Assembly: GCF_021725675.1 (NCBI RefSeq)
Contig: NZ_JAKJPO010000012.1
Span: forward strand, 1-64,000
DNA length: 64,000 bases
DNA from: Marilutibacter chinensis
GTDB taxonomy: Bacteria > Pseudomonadota > Gammaproteobacteria > Xanthomonadales > Xanthomonadaceae
Direction of reading: 5' to 3'
In this document: piece after piece, positions 25,192 to 36,779 of the stretch
How positions within the stretch are numbered: the stretch's first letter is position 1
Layout: every line of letters begins with the position of its first letter
Translations under genes and position numbers: made by a program
The notes under the pieces: model-generated
Databases searched by the model: none
What the model was told of the DNA's origin: nothing
The model's input: only the letters and a program-made list of their open reading frames with translations

Positions 25192-27264
25192 TCAGGTCAG
25201 GGTCCGGATGAGCACGGCCAGAAGCACGATCAGGCCGATGATCATCGCGAAAGCGTAGTGATAGAGATAGCCGGATTGGACGCGTCGGGACAGCTGTGCC
25301 ACCAGGTCCACGACCCGGGCGCTGCCGTTGACGATGACGCCATCGATGAGCTTGCTGTCGATCGCGCGCGAGATGCGGCCCAGCAGCACGCCGCCGCCGG
25401 CAAAGCCATCGATCCACAGGTTGTCGAAGCCGTACTTGTTCTCCAGCACCCGCACCGGCAAGGCCAGCGCACGACGCGCCTTCGCCGGCAGCTCGGGCTT
25501 GATCAGGTACATCAGCGTGGCCAGCGCGAAGCCGGAGAAGGCGAGCCAGAACGCGGGCGCCTGGAAGCCGTGCAGCGCGAACTTGAACGGACCGTGCCAC
25601 ATCTCCGTCCCGATCGCGGCGACGGTGTCGCGCGCCGTCTGCAGGTCGATCGCACCCAGGAAGAACGGCAGCTGTTCGTGGTGCCCGGCCCAGTCGGTGC
25701 CGAACAGCATCGGACCGGCGGTGAAGATGCCAATCAGGACCGACGGGATCGCCAGCAGGACCAGCGGAACGGTCACCACCCACGGCGACTCGTGCGGCTC
25801 GGCCGGGCCATGATGGCCGTGCTCATCATGGGCATGGTCGTCATGGCCGTGCGCGTCGCGGAAGCGCTCCTTGCCGTGGAAGGTCAGGTACAGCAGGCGG
25901 AAGCTGTAGAACGCGGTGACGAACGCGCCCAGCAGCACCGCCCAGTACGCGTACTGGGTGATCCAGCTCGCATGCTCGCCGGTAGCGGCATGGTGGGCCG
26001 CCTCGATGATCGTGTCCTTGGAATAGAAGCCGCTGAAGAATGGCGTACCGACCAGGGCCAGGGTGCCGAGCAGGCTGGTCCAGTAGGTGACCGGCATGTA
26101 CCTGCGCAGGCCGCCCATGCGGCGCATGTCCTGCTCGTGGTGCATGCCGATGATCACCGAGCCGGCGGCCAGGAACAGCAGCGCCTTGAAGAAGGCATGC
26201 GTCATCAGGTGGAACACCGCGGCGCTGTAGGCCGACACGCCCAGGGCCACGGTCATGTAACCGAGCTGCGACAGGGTCGAGTACGCGACCACGCGCTTGA
26301 TGTCGTTCTGCACGATGCCGATCAGGCCTGTGAAGAACGCCGTCGTCGCACCGACGAACAGCACCATGTTCAGCGCGGTCTCGCTCATCTCGAACAGCGG
26401 CGACATGCGCGCAACCATGAAGATGCCCGCGGTCACCATCGTCGCGGCGTGGATCAGTGCCGAGATCGGGGTCGGACCTTCCATCGAATCGGGCAGCCAG
26501 ACGTGCAACGGCACCTGTGCCGACTTGCCCATCGCGCCGATGAACAGACAGATGCAGATCACCGTCGCGACCAGCCATTCGTGGCCGGCGATGATGCTGA
26601 TCGTCGCGCCATCGAGTACGTTCGGCGCATTGGCGAACACCACGCCGTAGTCCAGCGATCCGAACATCAGCAGGATGCCGCCGATACCGAGCAGGAAACC
26701 GAAGTCGCCGACGCGGTTGACCAGGAACGCCTTCAGGTTCGCGAACACCGCCGTCGGCTTCTTGAACCAGAAGCCGATCAGCAGGTAGGAGACCAGGCCC
26801 ACCGCCTCCCAGCCGAAGAACAGCTGCAGGAAGTTGTTGCTCATCACGAGCATCAACATCGAGAAGGTGAACAGCGAGATGTAGCTGAAGAAGCGCTGGT
26901 AACCCGGGTCTTCCTCCATGTAGCCGATCGTGTACACGTGCACGAGCAGCGAAACGAAGGTGACCACGACCATCATCATCGCGGTCAGCCTGTCGACCAT
27001 GAAGCCGACGTGGGCCTCGTAGCCGCCGATCTGGAACCAGGTGTAGACGTTCTCGTTGAACGGCGCCGCGCCCTGCCCCACCAGTTGCCACAGCACGTGG
27101 CCGGACAGTGCGCAGCTGACCGCCACGCCGAGGATGGTGATCCAGTGGGCACCGGCGCGACCGACCTGACGACCGAACAGGCCGGCGACGATCGAACCCA
27201 GCAGCGGTGCGAGCACGATCGCCAGCAGCACCGACTTGGAAATGACGACATCCATACCCGGCAT
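25192..27264 (-). CDS. nuoL: NADH-quinone oxidoreductase subunit L
   Basis: Distal antiporter-like subunit with the long lateral C-terminal helix. 690 aa. Seen: AMGKSAQVPLHVWLPDSMEGPTPISALIHAATMV and VAYSTLSQLGYMTVALG. A His-rich cytosolic loop (DAHGHDDHAHDEHGHHG) lies before the C-terminal third and is an addition of unknown use, common in loops of this subunit. Start at 27264, or MDVVIS at 27252. Confidence 0.97.
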   Translation of the reverse strand: MPGMDVVISKSVLLAIVLAPLLGSIVAGLFGRQVGRAGAHWITILGVAVSCALSGHVLWQLVGQGAAPFNENVYTWFQIGGYEAHVGFMVDRLTAMMMVVVTFVSLLVHVYTIGYMEEDPGYQRFFSYISLFTFSMLMLVMSNNFLQLFFGWEAVGLVSYLLIGFWFKKPTAVFANLKAFLVNRVGDFGFLLGIGGILLMFGSLDYGVVFANAPNVLDGATISIIAGHEWLVATVICICLFIGAMGKSAQVPLHVWLPDSMEGPTPISALIHAATMVTAGIFMVARMSPLFEMSETALNMVLFVGATTAFFTGLIGIVQNDIKRVVAYSTLSQLGYMTVALGVSAYSAAVFHLMTHAFFKALLFLAAGSVIIGMHHEQDMRRMGGLRRYMPVTYWTSLLGTLALVGTPFFSGFYSKDTIIEAAHHAATGEHASWITQYAYWAVLLGAFVTAFYSFRLLYLTFHGKERFRDAHGHDDHAHDEHGHHGPAEPHESPWVVTVPLVLLAIPSVLIGIFTAGPMLFGTDWAGHHEQLPFFLGAIDLQTARDTVAAIGTEMWHGPFKFALHGFQAPAFWLAFSGFALATLMYLIKPELPAKARRALALPVRVLENKYGFDNLWIDGFAGGGVLLGRISRAIDSKLIDGVIVNGSARVVDLVAQLSRRVQSGYLYHYAFAMIIGLIVLLAVLIRTLT

Positions 27265-27268
27265 GGGA

Positions 27269-27619
27269 TCAGCCCTTCATCGAATCGATTTCGGCGACGT
27301 TGATCGTGCGCCGGTTGCGGAACAGGGTGACCAGGATCGCGAGACCGATCGCGGCTTCGGCCGCGGCCACGGTCAGGATGAAGAACACGAACACCTGACC
27401 GGCCTGGTCGCCAAGCTGCCGCGAGAACGTGATGAAATTGATGTTCACCGCGAGCAGCATCAGCTCGATGCACATCAGCAGCACGATCACGTTCTTGCGG
27501 TTGAGGAAGATGCCGGCGACGCTGATGCAGAACAGTGCCGCGCCAAGGGTCAGGAAGTGTCCCGGGGTGAGGCCCGAGAACAGCCCCGTGCCGATCAGAC
27601 CGGTTGCCAGCGCGCTCAT
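27269..27619 (-). CDS. nuoK: NADH-quinone oxidoreductase subunit K
   Basis: Three-helix membrane subunit. 116 aa, a little longer at the N-terminus than the usual 100. Conserved Glu in [14 protein letters not shown] and a second in [12 protein letters not shown] form part of the proton path. Its ATG overlaps the nuoJ stop (ATGA). Confidence 0.97.
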   Translation of the reverse strand: MSALATGLIGTGLFSGLTPGHFLTLGAALFCISVAGIFLNRKNVIVLLMCIELMLLAVNINFITFSRQLGDQAGQVFVFFILTVAAAEAAIGLAILVTLFRNRRTINVAEIDSMKG

Positions 27620-28272
27620 GCCTTGCCCTCCTCTGCCGCGGACGCGTCGCCGCCGGCCGGCGGCGCCGGACGCACGGCGTCCATCCTGACCATGCGGACA
27701 CGATCGGCCGCGCGTACCCGCGTCTGCTCACCGGGATTCTGGTGACGGACGCCCTCGCGGCGTCGCAGGGTCAGCATCACCGCGGCGATCACCGCCACGG
27801 TCAGGATCACCGCGGCGATCTCGAACGGCAGCAAGAACTCCGTGAACAGCGCACGCGCCAGCCATGCCGTGTTGGAAACACCCTCGGCCTCGGCGGCGTC
27901 GGCGGCGAGCGGAATGGTCGACTGCACCTTCGCGCCGATCAGTATCAGCATCTCGACCAGCATCACCACCGCGACCAGCAGTCCGACCGGCAGATAACGG
28001 ACGAAGCCTTCGCGCAAGGGGGCGACGTCGATGTCGAGCATCATCACCACGAACAGGAACAGCACCATCACCGCACCGACGTAGACCAGGATCAGCGCCA
28101 CGCCGAGGAACTCGGCGCCGGCGATGATCCAGACGCAGGCAACCGAGAAGAACGTCAGCACCAGCGACAGCGCCGCGTGCACCGGATTCCTCACGCTGAT
28201 CACCGCGATGCCGGAAGCGACGGCCGCGGCTGCGAAGACGAAGAAGGCAATCGTTGCGAAATCCATGGGCAT
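27616..28272 (-). CDS. nuoJ: NADH-quinone oxidoreductase subunit J
   Basis: Five-helix membrane subunit with the pi-bulge helix ([27 protein letters not shown]). 218 aa, including a charged C-terminal tail. Start at 28272 directly after the nuoI stop; ATG at 28266 (MDFAT) is equally possible. Confidence 0.97.
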   Translation of the reverse strand: MPMDFATIAFFVFAAAAVASGIAVISVRNPVHAALSLVLTFFSVACVWIIAGAEFLGVALILVYVGAVMVLFLFVVMMLDIDVAPLREGFVRYLPVGLLVAVVMLVEMLILIGAKVQSTIPLAADAAEAEGVSNTAWLARALFTEFLLPFEIAAVILTVAVIAAVMLTLRRREGVRHQNPGEQTRVRAADRVRMVRMDAVRPAPPAGGDASAAEEGKA

Positions 28273-28761
28273 TTACCGGAAAGGCGCATCGGCCGCGCGG
28301 CGCTCGGCGATCTCGGCCTCGAGCCGGTCGCCGATCGCCAGCAGCTGCGGCTTGGTGACGATGTTCTGTCCGCGCTGGTCGAAGTGGTACTCGTGGATGT
28401 GGGTCTCGACGATCGAGTCCACCGGGCACGACTCCTCGCAGAAACCGCAGTAGATGCACTTGAACAGGTCGATGTCGTAGCGCGTGGTGCGGCGGGTGCC
28501 GTCCTCGCGCCTGTCCGAATCGATGGTGATCGCCAGCGCCGGGCAGACCGCCTCGCACAACTTGCAGGCGATGCAGCGCTCCTCTCCGTTCGGATAGCGG
28601 CGCAGCGCGTGGATACCGCGGAAGCGCGGCGACTGCGGCGTCTTCTCCATCGGATACATCAGCGTGTACTTCGGCCGCCACAGGTACTTGAAGGTCAGCC
28701 AGAGTCCCTGCGCCAGTTCGATGAGCAGCAGGCTCTTGAAGTAGGAAACGATCTTGTTCAT
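28273..28761 (-). CDS. nuoI: NADH-quinone oxidoreductase subunit I (2x[4Fe-4S])
   Basis: Peripheral-arm ferredoxin-like subunit carrying clusters N6a and N6b. 162 aa with two CxxCxxCxxxCP motifs, [12 protein letters not shown] and [12 protein letters not shown], and the anchor helix [18 protein letters not shown]. Normal length. Confidence 0.98.
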   Translation of the reverse strand: MNKIVSYFKSLLLIELAQGLWLTFKYLWRPKYTLMYPMEKTPQSPRFRGIHALRRYPNGEERCIACKLCEAVCPALAITIDSDRREDGTRRTTRYDIDLFKCIYCGFCEESCPVDSIVETHIHEYHFDQRGQNIVTKPQLLAIGDRLEAEIAERRAADAPFR

Positions 28762-28770
28762 GCCTCTGCC

Positions 28771-29832
28771 TTATTGCCCCGGCTCGAACACGCCGTAGTA
28801 CGCCATCAACGCGACGACGCAGATCCAGGCGATCGTGATCGGAATGAAGACCTTCCAGCCCAGCCGCATGATCTGGTCGTAGCGGTAGCGCGGGAACGAC
28901 GCGCGGAACCAGATGAAGCAGCTGGCGAAGAAGAAGACCTTGGCCAGCAGCCACCACCAGCCGTCAACCGACAGCAGCGGGATGCCCAGCCCCTGGAACG
29001 GGCTCAGCCAGCCGCCGACGAAGAAGATCGAGGCCAGGAAGCTGATCAGGATCATGTTCGCGTATTCGGCTAGGAAGAACAGCGCGAACGCCGACCCCGA
29101 GTACTCGACCATGTGGCCGGCGACGATCTCCGACTCGCCTTCGACGACGTCGAACGGCGCGCGGTTGGTCTCGGCGACGCCGGAGATGAAATAGATGACG
29201 AACAACGGCAGCAGCGGCAGCCAGAACCACTCGAACAGGCCCGCGTTGCCCGACTGCGCCATCACGATCTCGCTGAGGTTCAGGCTGCCGGCCGAGACCA
29301 TCACGCCGACCATCGCGAAGCCCATCGCGATCTCGTAGGAGACCACCTGGGCGGCGGCGCGCATCGCGCCGAGGAACGCGTACTTCGAGTTCGACGCCCA
29401 GCCGGCGAGGATGATGCCGTACACCCCCATCGAGGTCATCGCCAGCAGGTACAGCAGGCCTGCATTGGCGTTCGACAGCACCAGCCTGGCATCGAACGGC
29501 ACCACCGCCCACGCCGCGAATGCCGGCGCCAGCGCCAGCAGCGGCGCCAGCTTGTACAGGAACGGCTCCGCCCGGGTCGGCTGGATGACTTCCTTGAACA
29601 GCAGCTTGAACACGTCGGCGAAGGCCTGGAGGATGCCCTTGCCCACGTACATCGGTCCGTGGCGCACGTGCATCCAGCCGATCAGCTTGCGCTCCCAGAC
29701 CACGTAGAACGCGACGGTGACGATCACCGGCATCGCGATCAGCAGGATCTTCAGCACGATCCACAGGATCGCGCCGAACGTGCCCAGCGACATGAACCAG
29801 TCGTGGATCGGGTCAACGAACGTCGCCAGCAT
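28771..29832 (-). CDS. nuoH: NADH-quinone oxidoreductase subunit H
   Basis: Membrane subunit forming the quinone chamber. 353 aa with the signatures [24 protein letters not shown] and [22 protein letters not shown] at 29832 is the family start, 1 nt behind the nuoG stop. Confidence 0.97.
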   Translation of the reverse strand: MLATFVDPIHDWFMSLGTFGAILWIVLKILLIAMPVIVTVAFYVVWERKLIGWMHVRHGPMYVGKGILQAFADVFKLLFKEVIQPTRAEPFLYKLAPLLALAPAFAAWAVVPFDARLVLSNANAGLLYLLAMTSMGVYGIILAGWASNSKYAFLGAMRAAAQVVSYEIAMGFAMVGVMVSAGSLNLSEIVMAQSGNAGLFEWFWLPLLPLFVIYFISGVAETNRAPFDVVEGESEIVAGHMVEYSGSAFALFFLAEYANMILISFLASIFFVGGWLSPFQGLGIPLLSVDGWWWLLAKVFFFASCFIWFRASFPRYRYDQIMRLGWKVFIPITIAWICVVALMAYYGVFEPGQ

Positions 29833-29833
29833 C

Positions 29834-32083
29834 TCAGGCCCTCCCCGCGTTGACGCGGCCCTGGCCGAGCGGCGCGGTCGCAGCATGGCCGGTCTCGATC
29901 AGCACCGTGCCCTGGGCCACGCGTGCGTCGACCGCCACCGGCAGCGTCGCGGTACCCGCGGTCGCGGTGAACTTGCCCATCGCACCGTCCTGCAGTCCGA
30001 GCTCGGACGCGTCCTTCGGATTCAGCGCCGCCCTGGGACCGGAATTGAGTGGATGGCTCTGCAGCGCTCCGGCGCGTCGTACCACCGCGTCGACGCGGTA
30101 GATACCCGGCACCGCCACCACCTCCAGGCCCTCTGAGGCCAGATACGGCGCCAGGCCGGCGACCGGGGCGACTTCCCGGGCGGCAACGCCCGAGCGCAGC
30201 CCTGCCAGATCGGCAAAGTCGAAGCCCGCGGCCTGCAGCGCACCGCCAAGGGCGCGCAGCACGCGCCAGCCGGCGCGCGCCTCGCCCGGCAGCCTGCCGG
30301 CGGCCTGGGCCGGTTGCTCGCGCCCGTCGAGATTGGTCAGAGTGGCTTCGATTTCGGGCAGCGCGCCGATCGGCAGGATCACGTCGGCGACGGCGCGGGT
30401 CGAGGCGCAGGCGAACTGGCTGAACGCGACCACCTGTGCCGACGCCAGCGCCTTGTTGGCATTGCCGGCCGAGGCGAAGTCCAGGCCCGGCTCGATGCCA
30501 TAGATCACGTAGGCCGCCCGCGGCTCGGCCAGCATCGTCCGGGCGTCGCGCGAGACCGGCAGCACGCCGACATCGGCCAGGCCGATCGCGTTGGCGCCCT
30601 GAGGTATCCGGCACAGCTTCGCCCCGGTCGCATCGCACAGCTCACGCGCCGCGCGGCGGATGGCCGCTGCATGCAGGCTGTTCTCGGCGATGCCGCCGAC
30701 GATCACCGCGGCGTGGCGGGCGCCGGCCAGCGCGCCGGCCAGCTCGCCGTTCGCGATCGCCGCCTCCATCGCCGATGGTGCGACGATCTGGCGCCCCACG
30801 ATGTCGAACGCGAAGTCGAAGTCGACTGGATTGACGACGTGCACCTTCGCGTCGTTGTTGCGCCATGCCTTGCGCACGCGCTGGTGCAGCAGCGGAAGCT
30901 CATGACGCAGGTTGGAGCCGACGATGACGACGACATCGGCCTCGTCGAAATCCGCAACCGGCATCTCGAAGGTCCGGGCGATCGCCGCATCGGTCAGGTC
31001 GTTCTGCGAGATGCGATGATCGAGATTTCCGGTGCCCAGGGCGGCGGCCAGTCGCGCCAGCAGCGCCCCCTCCTCGTTCGAGGTCGCCGGATGCACCAGG
31101 ATGCCCAGGTTGTCGGCGGCGTTCTCGCGCAGGATCGTGGCGGCGCGCGCCAGCGCCTCGTCCCACGACGCCTCGCGCCACTCGCCGCTGTCGTCCTTGA
31201 GCATCGGGACCGTGGCGCGGTCCGCGGCATACAGCCCCTGGTGCGAATAGCGGTCACGGTCGGACAGCCAGCATTCGTTGACATCGTCGTTGTCGCGGGG
31301 AACCGCACGCAACACGTCGCCGCGGCGCACGTGCAGGTAGAGATTGCTGCCCAGCGCATCGTGGTAGCCCAGCGACTCGCGCGCGGTCAGCTCCCACGGA
31401 CGGGCCTTGAACTGGAACACCTTGTTGGTCAGCGCGCCGACCGGACAGACATCGATGACGTTGCCCGACAACTCCGTGGTCAGCGGCTTGCCGTCGTAGG
31501 TGCCGATCTGCAGGTTCTCGCCGCGATACATGCCGCCGAGCTCGTAGGTGCCGGCGATCTCCGAGGTGAAGCGCACGCAGCGCGTGCACTGGATGCAGCG
31601 CGTCATCTCGGTCGCGACCAGCGGGCCGATGTCCTCGTCCGGCACCACGCGCTTGCGCTCGGCGAAGCGGCTGACCGAGCGGCCGTAGCCGAGCGAGAGG
31701 TCCTGCAGCTCGCACTCGCCGCCCTGGTCGCAGACCGGACAGTCGAGCGGATGGTTGATAAGCAGGAACTCCATCACGTTGCGCTGCGACTTCAGCGCCT
31801 TCTCGCTGCGGGTGAACACCTTCATGCCATCGGCGACCGGGGTCGCGCATGCCGGCAACGGCTTCGGAGACGGACGTCCGCCCATTTCCGCGTCGACCAG
31901 GCACATGCGGCAGTTCGCCGCGATCGACAGCTTGTCGTGATAGCAGAAACGCGGGATCGGGATGCCGGCCCTGTCGGCGGCCTGGATGATCATCGAGCCC
32001 TTCGGCGCGTACATCTCGACGCCATCGATCTCGATGGTGACGTGATCCGGCGGCACGTTCGGATTGGCGGGTTGGGCGCTCAT
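29834..32083 (-). CDS. nuoG: NADH-quinone oxidoreductase subunit G
   Basis: Large peripheral-arm subunit with Fe-S clusters N1b, N5 and N4. 749 aa from ATG 32083, overlapping the nuoF stop by ATGA. N-terminal 2Fe-2S motif ([15 protein letters not shown]), the His-Cys cluster ([18 protein letters not shown]) and a 4Fe-4S region ([17 protein letters not shown]), then a degenerate molybdopterin-type domain. The open frame upstream is a shadow of nuoF. Confidence 0.97.
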   Translation of the reverse strand: MSAQPANPNVPPDHVTIEIDGVEMYAPKGSMIIQAADRAGIPIPRFCYHDKLSIAANCRMCLVDAEMGGRPSPKPLPACATPVADGMKVFTRSEKALKSQRNVMEFLLINHPLDCPVCDQGGECELQDLSLGYGRSVSRFAERKRVVPDEDIGPLVATEMTRCIQCTRCVRFTSEIAGTYELGGMYRGENLQIGTYDGKPLTTELSGNVIDVCPVGALTNKVFQFKARPWELTARESLGYHDALGSNLYLHVRRGDVLRAVPRDNDDVNECWLSDRDRYSHQGLYAADRATVPMLKDDSGEWREASWDEALARAATILRENAADNLGILVHPATSNEEGALLARLAAALGTGNLDHRISQNDLTDAAIARTFEMPVADFDEADVVVIVGSNLRHELPLLHQRVRKAWRNNDAKVHVVNPVDFDFAFDIVGRQIVAPSAMEAAIANGELAGALAGARHAAVIVGGIAENSLHAAAIRRAARELCDATGAKLCRIPQGANAIGLADVGVLPVSRDARTMLAEPRAAYVIYGIEPGLDFASAGNANKALASAQVVAFSQFACASTRAVADVILPIGALPEIEATLTNLDGREQPAQAAGRLPGEARAGWRVLRALGGALQAAGFDFADLAGLRSGVAAREVAPVAGLAPYLASEGLEVVAVPGIYRVDAVVRRAGALQSHPLNSGPRAALNPKDASELGLQDGAMGKFTATAGTATLPVAVDARVAQGTVLIETGHAATAPLGQGRVNAGRA

Positions 32084-33444
32084 GCCGCGGCCTCCTTCGG
32101 CGCCACCGTGCCGGCGAGCTGGTCGTCGACCAGGAAACGCCTGTTCACGATCGCGTACTCGAACTCGTCCCAGAAATGACGCAGGAAGCCCTGCACCGGC
32201 CACGCGGCGGCTTCGCCGAACGCGCAGATGGTGTGGCCTTCGATCTGACCTGCGGCCGCGCGCAGCATCCGCAGGTCTTCCAGGGTCGCCTGCTTCTCGA
32301 CGATCCGGGTCAGCATGCGGTACATCCAGCCGGTGCCTTCGCGGCACGGCGTGCACTGGCCACAGCTTTCCTTGAAGTAGAAGCGCGCGATGCGCTGGCA
32401 CGCACGCACCATGCAGGCGGTGTCGTCCATCACGATGACCGCGCCCGAACCGAGGCCGGAACCGGCCTTCTGGATCGAATCGTAATCCATCGTCAGGCCC
32501 ATCATCGTCTCTCCCGGCAGCACCGGCATCGACGAACCACCCGGGATCACCGCCTTGATCGTGCGGCCAGGACGCATGCCGCCGGCCAGCTCGAGCAGAT
32601 CGGCGAACGGGGTACCGAGGCGGATCTCGTAGTTGCCGGGGCGGGCAACGTGGCCGGACACCGAGAACACCTTGGCGCCGCCGTTGTTCGGCTTGCCCAG
32701 GTTGAGGAACCACTCCGGACCGTTGCGGACGATCGCCGGTACCGAGGCGTAGGTCTCGGTGTTGTTGATCGTGGTCGGCTTGCCGAACAGGCCGAAGTTC
32801 GCGGGAAACGGCGGCTTGAAGCGCGGCTGGCCCTTCTTGCCCTCCAGCGACTCCATCAGCGCGGTTTCCTCGCCGCAGATGTAGGCGCCGGCGCCGAGCG
32901 CACCGTAAATGTCGATGTCGACGCCGCTGCCCAGCACGTTCCTGCCCAGCCAGCCGTGCTCGTAGGCTTCCTTCAGCGCCTGCTCGAAGTGCTCGAACGG
33001 CTCGTGGTGGAACTCGCCGCGCAGGTAGTTGTAGGCGACGGTCGAACCGGTCGCGTAGCAGGCGATCGCCATGCCCTCGACCACCGAATGCGGGTTGTAG
33101 CGCAGGATGTCGCGATCCTTGGCTGTGCCCGGCTCGGACTCGTCCGAGTTGCACAGGATGTACTTCTGGGTCTCGCTGCCCTTGGGCATGAAGCTCCACT
33201 TCAGGCCGGTCGGGAAGCCCGCGCCGCCGCGGCCGCGCAGGCCGGACTGCTTGACCATCTCGATTACGTCCGCCGGCGGGATCTTCTCGGTCAGGATCTT
33301 GCGCAGCGCCGCGTAACCGCCCGTCTTCAGGTAGTTCTCGTACGACCAGGGCGTGTCGTAGTGCAGCGTCGTGTAGACGACACTGTGCTCCTGCGGGGCC
33401 GGCCCGACCGGGCCGTAGCCCTTGCTGTAATCGTGATGCGCCAT
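32080..33444 (-). CDS. nuoF: NADH-quinone oxidoreductase subunit F
   Basis: NADH- and FMN-binding subunit with cluster N3. 454 aa: SGLRGRGGAGFPTGLKWSFMP (glycine-rich FMN/NADH site), CNSDESEPGTAKDRDILRYNPH, GAGAYICGEETALMESLEG and the cluster motif ESCGQCTPCREGTGW. Normal length and intact motifs. Confidence 0.98.
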   Translation of the reverse strand: MAHHDYSKGYGPVGPAPQEHSVVYTTLHYDTPWSYENYLKTGGYAALRKILTEKIPPADVIEMVKQSGLRGRGGAGFPTGLKWSFMPKGSETQKYILCNSDESEPGTAKDRDILRYNPHSVVEGMAIACYATGSTVAYNYLRGEFHHEPFEHFEQALKEAYEHGWLGRNVLGSGVDIDIYGALGAGAYICGEETALMESLEGKKGQPRFKPPFPANFGLFGKPTTINNTETYASVPAIVRNGPEWFLNLGKPNNGGAKVFSVSGHVARPGNYEIRLGTPFADLLELAGGMRPGRTIKAVIPGGSSMPVLPGETMMGLTMDYDSIQKAGSGLGSGAVIVMDDTACMVRACQRIARFYFKESCGQCTPCREGTGWMYRMLTRIVEKQATLEDLRMLRAAAGQIEGHTICAFGEAAAWPVQGFLRHFWDEFEYAIVNRRFLVDDQLAGTVAPKEAAA

Positions 33445-33452
33445 CTATCGCC

Positions 33453-33980
33453 TCACTCCAAACCGTCCAGCAGCTCGTCGACCTTCGCGGCGTCGAGCTT
33501 CTCGTGGTAATGGCCGTTGATCACGACGACCGGCGCGCCGCAACACGCGGCCAGGCATTCCTCCTCGCGCTTGAGGAAGACGCGGCCGTCCGCGGTCGAC
33601 TCGCCCAACCTGCAGCCCAGCTTCTTCTCGGCGTGCCGGACCAGATCTTCGGCGCCGTTGAGCCAGCAACTGATGTTGGTGCAGAAGGCGACGTTGTTGC
33701 GGCCGACCTTCTCGGTCTCGAACATCGAATAGAACGACGCGACCTCGTACGCCCACACCGGCGGGATCTCGAGGTACTTCGCAACGGCGGCGATCAGCTC
33801 GTCGCTCAGCCAGCCTTCGTTCTGCTCCTGCGCCGCATGCAGTCCCTGCAGCACGGCCGAGCGCTTGCGGTCCGGCGGGAACTTGGCCAGCCAGTGGTCG
33901 ATATGGGCCCGGGTCCTGTCGGACAACGCGACCATCGGGTCGACGTTGCGGCAAGCCTCGAAATTTCCGGTCGCTTTCAT
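33453..33980 (-). CDS. nuoE: NADH-quinone oxidoreductase subunit E
   Basis: Thioredoxin-fold 2Fe-2S subunit (cluster N1a). From ATG 33980 it has 175 aa: DHWLAKFPPDRKRSAVLQGLHAAQEQNEGWLS, CTNISCWLNGA and ECLAACCGAPVVVINGHYHE. The 121-nt spacer before it holds degenerate GGGATT-type text seen between many Xanthomonadaceae genes. Confidence 0.97.
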   Translation of the reverse strand: MKATGNFEACRNVDPMVALSDRTRAHIDHWLAKFPPDRKRSAVLQGLHAAQEQNEGWLSDELIAAVAKYLEIPPVWAYEVASFYSMFETEKVGRNNVAFCTNISCWLNGAEDLVRHAEKKLGCRLGESTADGRVFLKREEECLAACCGAPVVVINGHYHEKLDAAKVDELLDGLE

Positions 33981-34101
33981 GGCAGCTGGGATTCGGAAGT
34001 GGGGATTGGGGACTCGCAGGAGCGGAATGCGGACGCCGATACGCCCCGCATGGCGGGAATCGGTCGTACCGAGCGGATCCCGGACCTCGAGTCCCGGCAA
34101 C

Positions 34102-35421
34102 TCATCGGTCGATCTCGCCGAACACGATGTCGTAGGTGCCGATCATCGCCACCACGTCGGCCAGCATGTGGCCCTTGACGATCTCGTCCATCGACGACAG
34201 GTGGGCGAAGCCGGGGGCGCGCAGCTTCACGCGGAACGGCTTGTTGGCACCATCCGATACCAGATAGCAGCCGAACTCGCCCTTCGGCGCCTCGACCGCC
34301 GCATAGGTCTCCCCGGCGGGCACGCAGTAGCCTTCCGAGAACAGCTTGAAGTGGTGGATCAGCGCTTCCATGTCGTCCTTCATCTCCTCGCGCTTCGGCG
34401 GGGCGACCTTGAAGTTGTCGACGATCACGGGACCCGGGTTGGCCTTCAGCCACTTCACGCATTGCTTGACGATGCGGGTGGATTCGCGCATCTCGGCGAC
34501 ACGCACCAGGTAGCGGTCGTAGCAGTCGCCGTTGACGCCCACCGGGATGTCGAAGTCGACCTCGGCGTACTTGGCGTACGGCTGCTTCTTGCGCAGGTCC
34601 CAGGCGATTCCCGAACCCCGGATCATCGGACCGGTCATGCCCCAGGCCAGCGCCTGCTCGGGCGAGACCACGCCGACGCCGACGGTGCGCTGCTTCCAGA
34701 TGCGATTGTCCGTCAGCAGCGTCTCGTACTCGTCGACGCGCTTCGGGAAGTCGTCGGCGAATGCATCGAGATAGTCGAGCAGCGAACCCTCGCGCCACTC
34801 GTTGAAGCGGTCGAGCTTGCCGCCCTTGCGCCACGGCGACTCCTTGTAGCGCGGCATCCGGTCCGGAAGGTCGCGATAGACGCCGCCGGGACGGTAGTAG
34901 GTCGCGTGCATGCGCGCGCCGGAAACCGCCTCGTAGCAGTCCATCAGCTCCTCGCGCTCGCGGAACGCGTACAGGAACACCGCCATCGCGCCCAGATCGA
35001 GCGCGTTCGACCCGACCCACATCAGATGGTTCAGGATGCGGGTGATCTCGTCGAACATCGTACGGATGTACTGGGCACGCTCCGGCGCCTCGATCCCGAG
35101 CAGGGTCTCGATCGCGCGCACGTAGGCGTGCTCGTTGCACATCATCGATACGTAGTCGAGGCGGTCCATGTAGCCGATCGACTGGTTGAACGGCTTGGAT
35201 TCGGCCAGCTTTTCGGTGCCGCGGTGAAGCAGCCCGATGTGGGGATCGGCGCGCTGCACGACCTCGCCGTCCATTTCCAGGATCAGGCGCAGCACCCCGT
35301 GCGCGGCCGGATGCTGTGGACCGAAGTTCAGCGTGTAGTTGCGGATCTCGGCACCGCGGCCTAGGCCGGAAGTGCTGCTCGGCTGGGACGCTGCCACCCG
35401 GGAAGGCGAAACGGAGTTCAC
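34102..35421 (-). CDS. nuoD: NADH-quinone oxidoreductase subunit D
   Basis: 49-kDa quinone-site subunit, 439 aa. Motifs: [36 protein letters not shown] and a C-terminal [10 protein letters not shown] Ser/Gly-rich N-terminal extension of about 25 residues precedes the core. The GTG start overlaps the nuoC stop (GTGA). Confidence 0.98.
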   Translation of the reverse strand: MNSVSPSRVAASQPSSTSGLGRGAEIRNYTLNFGPQHPAAHGVLRLILEMDGEVVQRADPHIGLLHRGTEKLAESKPFNQSIGYMDRLDYVSMMCNEHAYVRAIETLLGIEAPERAQYIRTMFDEITRILNHLMWVGSNALDLGAMAVFLYAFREREELMDCYEAVSGARMHATYYRPGGVYRDLPDRMPRYKESPWRKGGKLDRFNEWREGSLLDYLDAFADDFPKRVDEYETLLTDNRIWKQRTVGVGVVSPEQALAWGMTGPMIRGSGIAWDLRKKQPYAKYAEVDFDIPVGVNGDCYDRYLVRVAEMRESTRIVKQCVKWLKANPGPVIVDNFKVAPPKREEMKDDMEALIHHFKLFSEGYCVPAGETYAAVEAPKGEFGCYLVSDGANKPFRVKLRAPGFAHLSSMDEIVKGHMLADVVAMIGTYDIVFGEIDR

Positions 35422-36143
35422 TTCTGCACCTCGGCGCGCTGTGCGGCCTCGCCCCGCGCGGTCTGATAGCGCGCGTCGTCACGGATCACGCGCGGCACGG
35501 CGACACGCGGATCGATCGAGACCGGCTCGTACACCACGCGCTTGCGCTCGGCGTCGTAGCGGACCTCGACATTGCCGATCAACGGGAAATCCTTGCGGAA
35601 CGGATGGCCGACGAAGCCATAGTCGGTCAGGATCCGGCGCAGGTCCGGATGGCCCTCGAAGACGATCCCGTACAGGTCGAAGGCCTCGCGCTCGAACCAG
35701 TTAGCACCCGGCCAGACCGGAGTCAGCGAAGCGACCACCGGCAGATCGTCGCTCTCGGCGAAGGTGCGCAGGCGCACGCGCAGGTTGTGCTGCACCGACA
35801 GCAGATGGGCGACCGCGGCGAAGCGGCGCTCCGGCGCGGCGGCGGCGCCATTGGGCTGCTCGCCCCAGGCGAAGCGGCCGGCGCTCTTGCCTTCGACGCC
35901 ACGCGAAAAGCCCTCGGAGGACACGTCGGTGTCCCACTCGTCGCTGCCGTAGCTCAGGTAGTCGACGCCGCTGACATCGACCAGTTGCTCGAAACCGAAC
36001 TCGTCGCGCAGCGCGACCGCGGTGGCGAACCAGGCATCGGCCCCGACATCGAGAGTGACCTCGCCGCGCGGCTCGGCGATGTCGACGATCGCATCGGCGA
36101 AGCGTGCGCGCAGGCGCCCGGCGAGCTCGTGCGTCGCGTTCAT
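35418..36143 (-). CDS. nuoC: NADH-quinone oxidoreductase subunit C
   Basis: 30-kDa peripheral subunit, 241 aa from ATG 36143 (overlapping nuoB by ATGA). Signature: [41 protein letters not shown] polar insert of about 40 residues (66-106) sits between [11 protein letters not shown] and [10 protein letters not shown], which are adjacent in shorter homologues. Confidence 0.97.
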   Translation of the reverse strand: MNATHELAGRLRARFADAIVDIAEPRGEVTLDVGADAWFATAVALRDEFGFEQLVDVSGVDYLSYGSDEWDTDVSSEGFSRGVEGKSAGRFAWGEQPNGAAAAPERRFAAVAHLLSVQHNLRVRLRTFAESDDLPVVASLTPVWPGANWFEREAFDLYGIVFEGHPDLRRILTDYGFVGHPFRKDFPLIGNVEVRYDAERKRVVYEPVSIDPRVAVPRVIRDDARYQTARGEAAQRAEVQK

Positions 36144-36724
36144 GCCGTCGCGCCCTCGCGACCGGCGCCGACGAGCGGGTTCTGCCCGCTGCGGCGGATC
36201 TTCTTCTGCAACTGCAGGATGCCGTAGACCAGCGCCTCGGCGGTCGGCGGACAGCCCGGCACGTAGATGTCGACCGGCACGATGCGATCGCAGCCACGCA
36301 CCACCGAATAGGAGTAATGGTAGTAGCCGCCACCGTTGGCGCAGCTGCCCATCGAGATCACCCACTTCGGGTCGGGCATCTGGTCATAGACCTTGCGCAG
36401 CGCCGGGGCCATCTTGTTGACCAGGGTGCCGGCGACGATCATCACGTCGGACTGGCGCGGCGACGGGCGGAACACGACGCCGTAACGGTCCAGGTCCAGG
36501 CGTGCGGCACCGGCGTGCATCATCTCGACCGCGCAGCAGGCCAGACCGAAGGTCATCGGCCACATCGAGCCGGTACGGGCCCAGTTCCACAATGCATCGA
36601 GACTGGTGGTGACGTAGCCCTGCTGCATCACCGGGTTGTCGGCCTCCGGGCGCAGGATGTCGTCCAGTCGCCCCTCGGGCAGCGGGTTGTTCATCACTCC
36701 CGCGATGGTCGAGGAAAAACTCAC
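36140..36724 (-). CDS. nuoB: NADH-quinone oxidoreductase subunit B
   Basis: PSST subunit with cluster N2, the electron donor to quinone. 194 aa from GTG 36724. Cluster ligands in [31 protein letters not shown] and [12 protein letters not shown]. Normal length. Confidence 0.97.
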   Translation of the reverse strand: MSFSSTIAGVMNNPLPEGRLDDILRPEADNPVMQQGYVTTSLDALWNWARTGSMWPMTFGLACCAVEMMHAGAARLDLDRYGVVFRPSPRQSDVMIVAGTLVNKMAPALRKVYDQMPDPKWVISMGSCANGGGYYHYSYSVVRGCDRIVPVDIYVPGCPPTAEALVYGILQLQKKIRRSGQNPLVGAGREGATA

Positions 36725-36779
36725 CGGTTCTCTCCCCCGGCCGCTGGATGTGCCGCGCCAGCCGGCCCTGCGTTCAGGA

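Noticed and set aside
25800..25860. His-rich segment in nuoL as a sign of a fused metal protein
   Set aside because: It lies in a loop of an otherwise normal NuoL of standard length; such low-complexity loops are common.
33981..34101. GGGATTGGGG-type repeats between nuoE and nuoD as a regulatory element
   Set aside because: Degenerate spacer text of this kind is frequent between genes in Xanthomonadaceae; no clear unit or palindrome is visible here.
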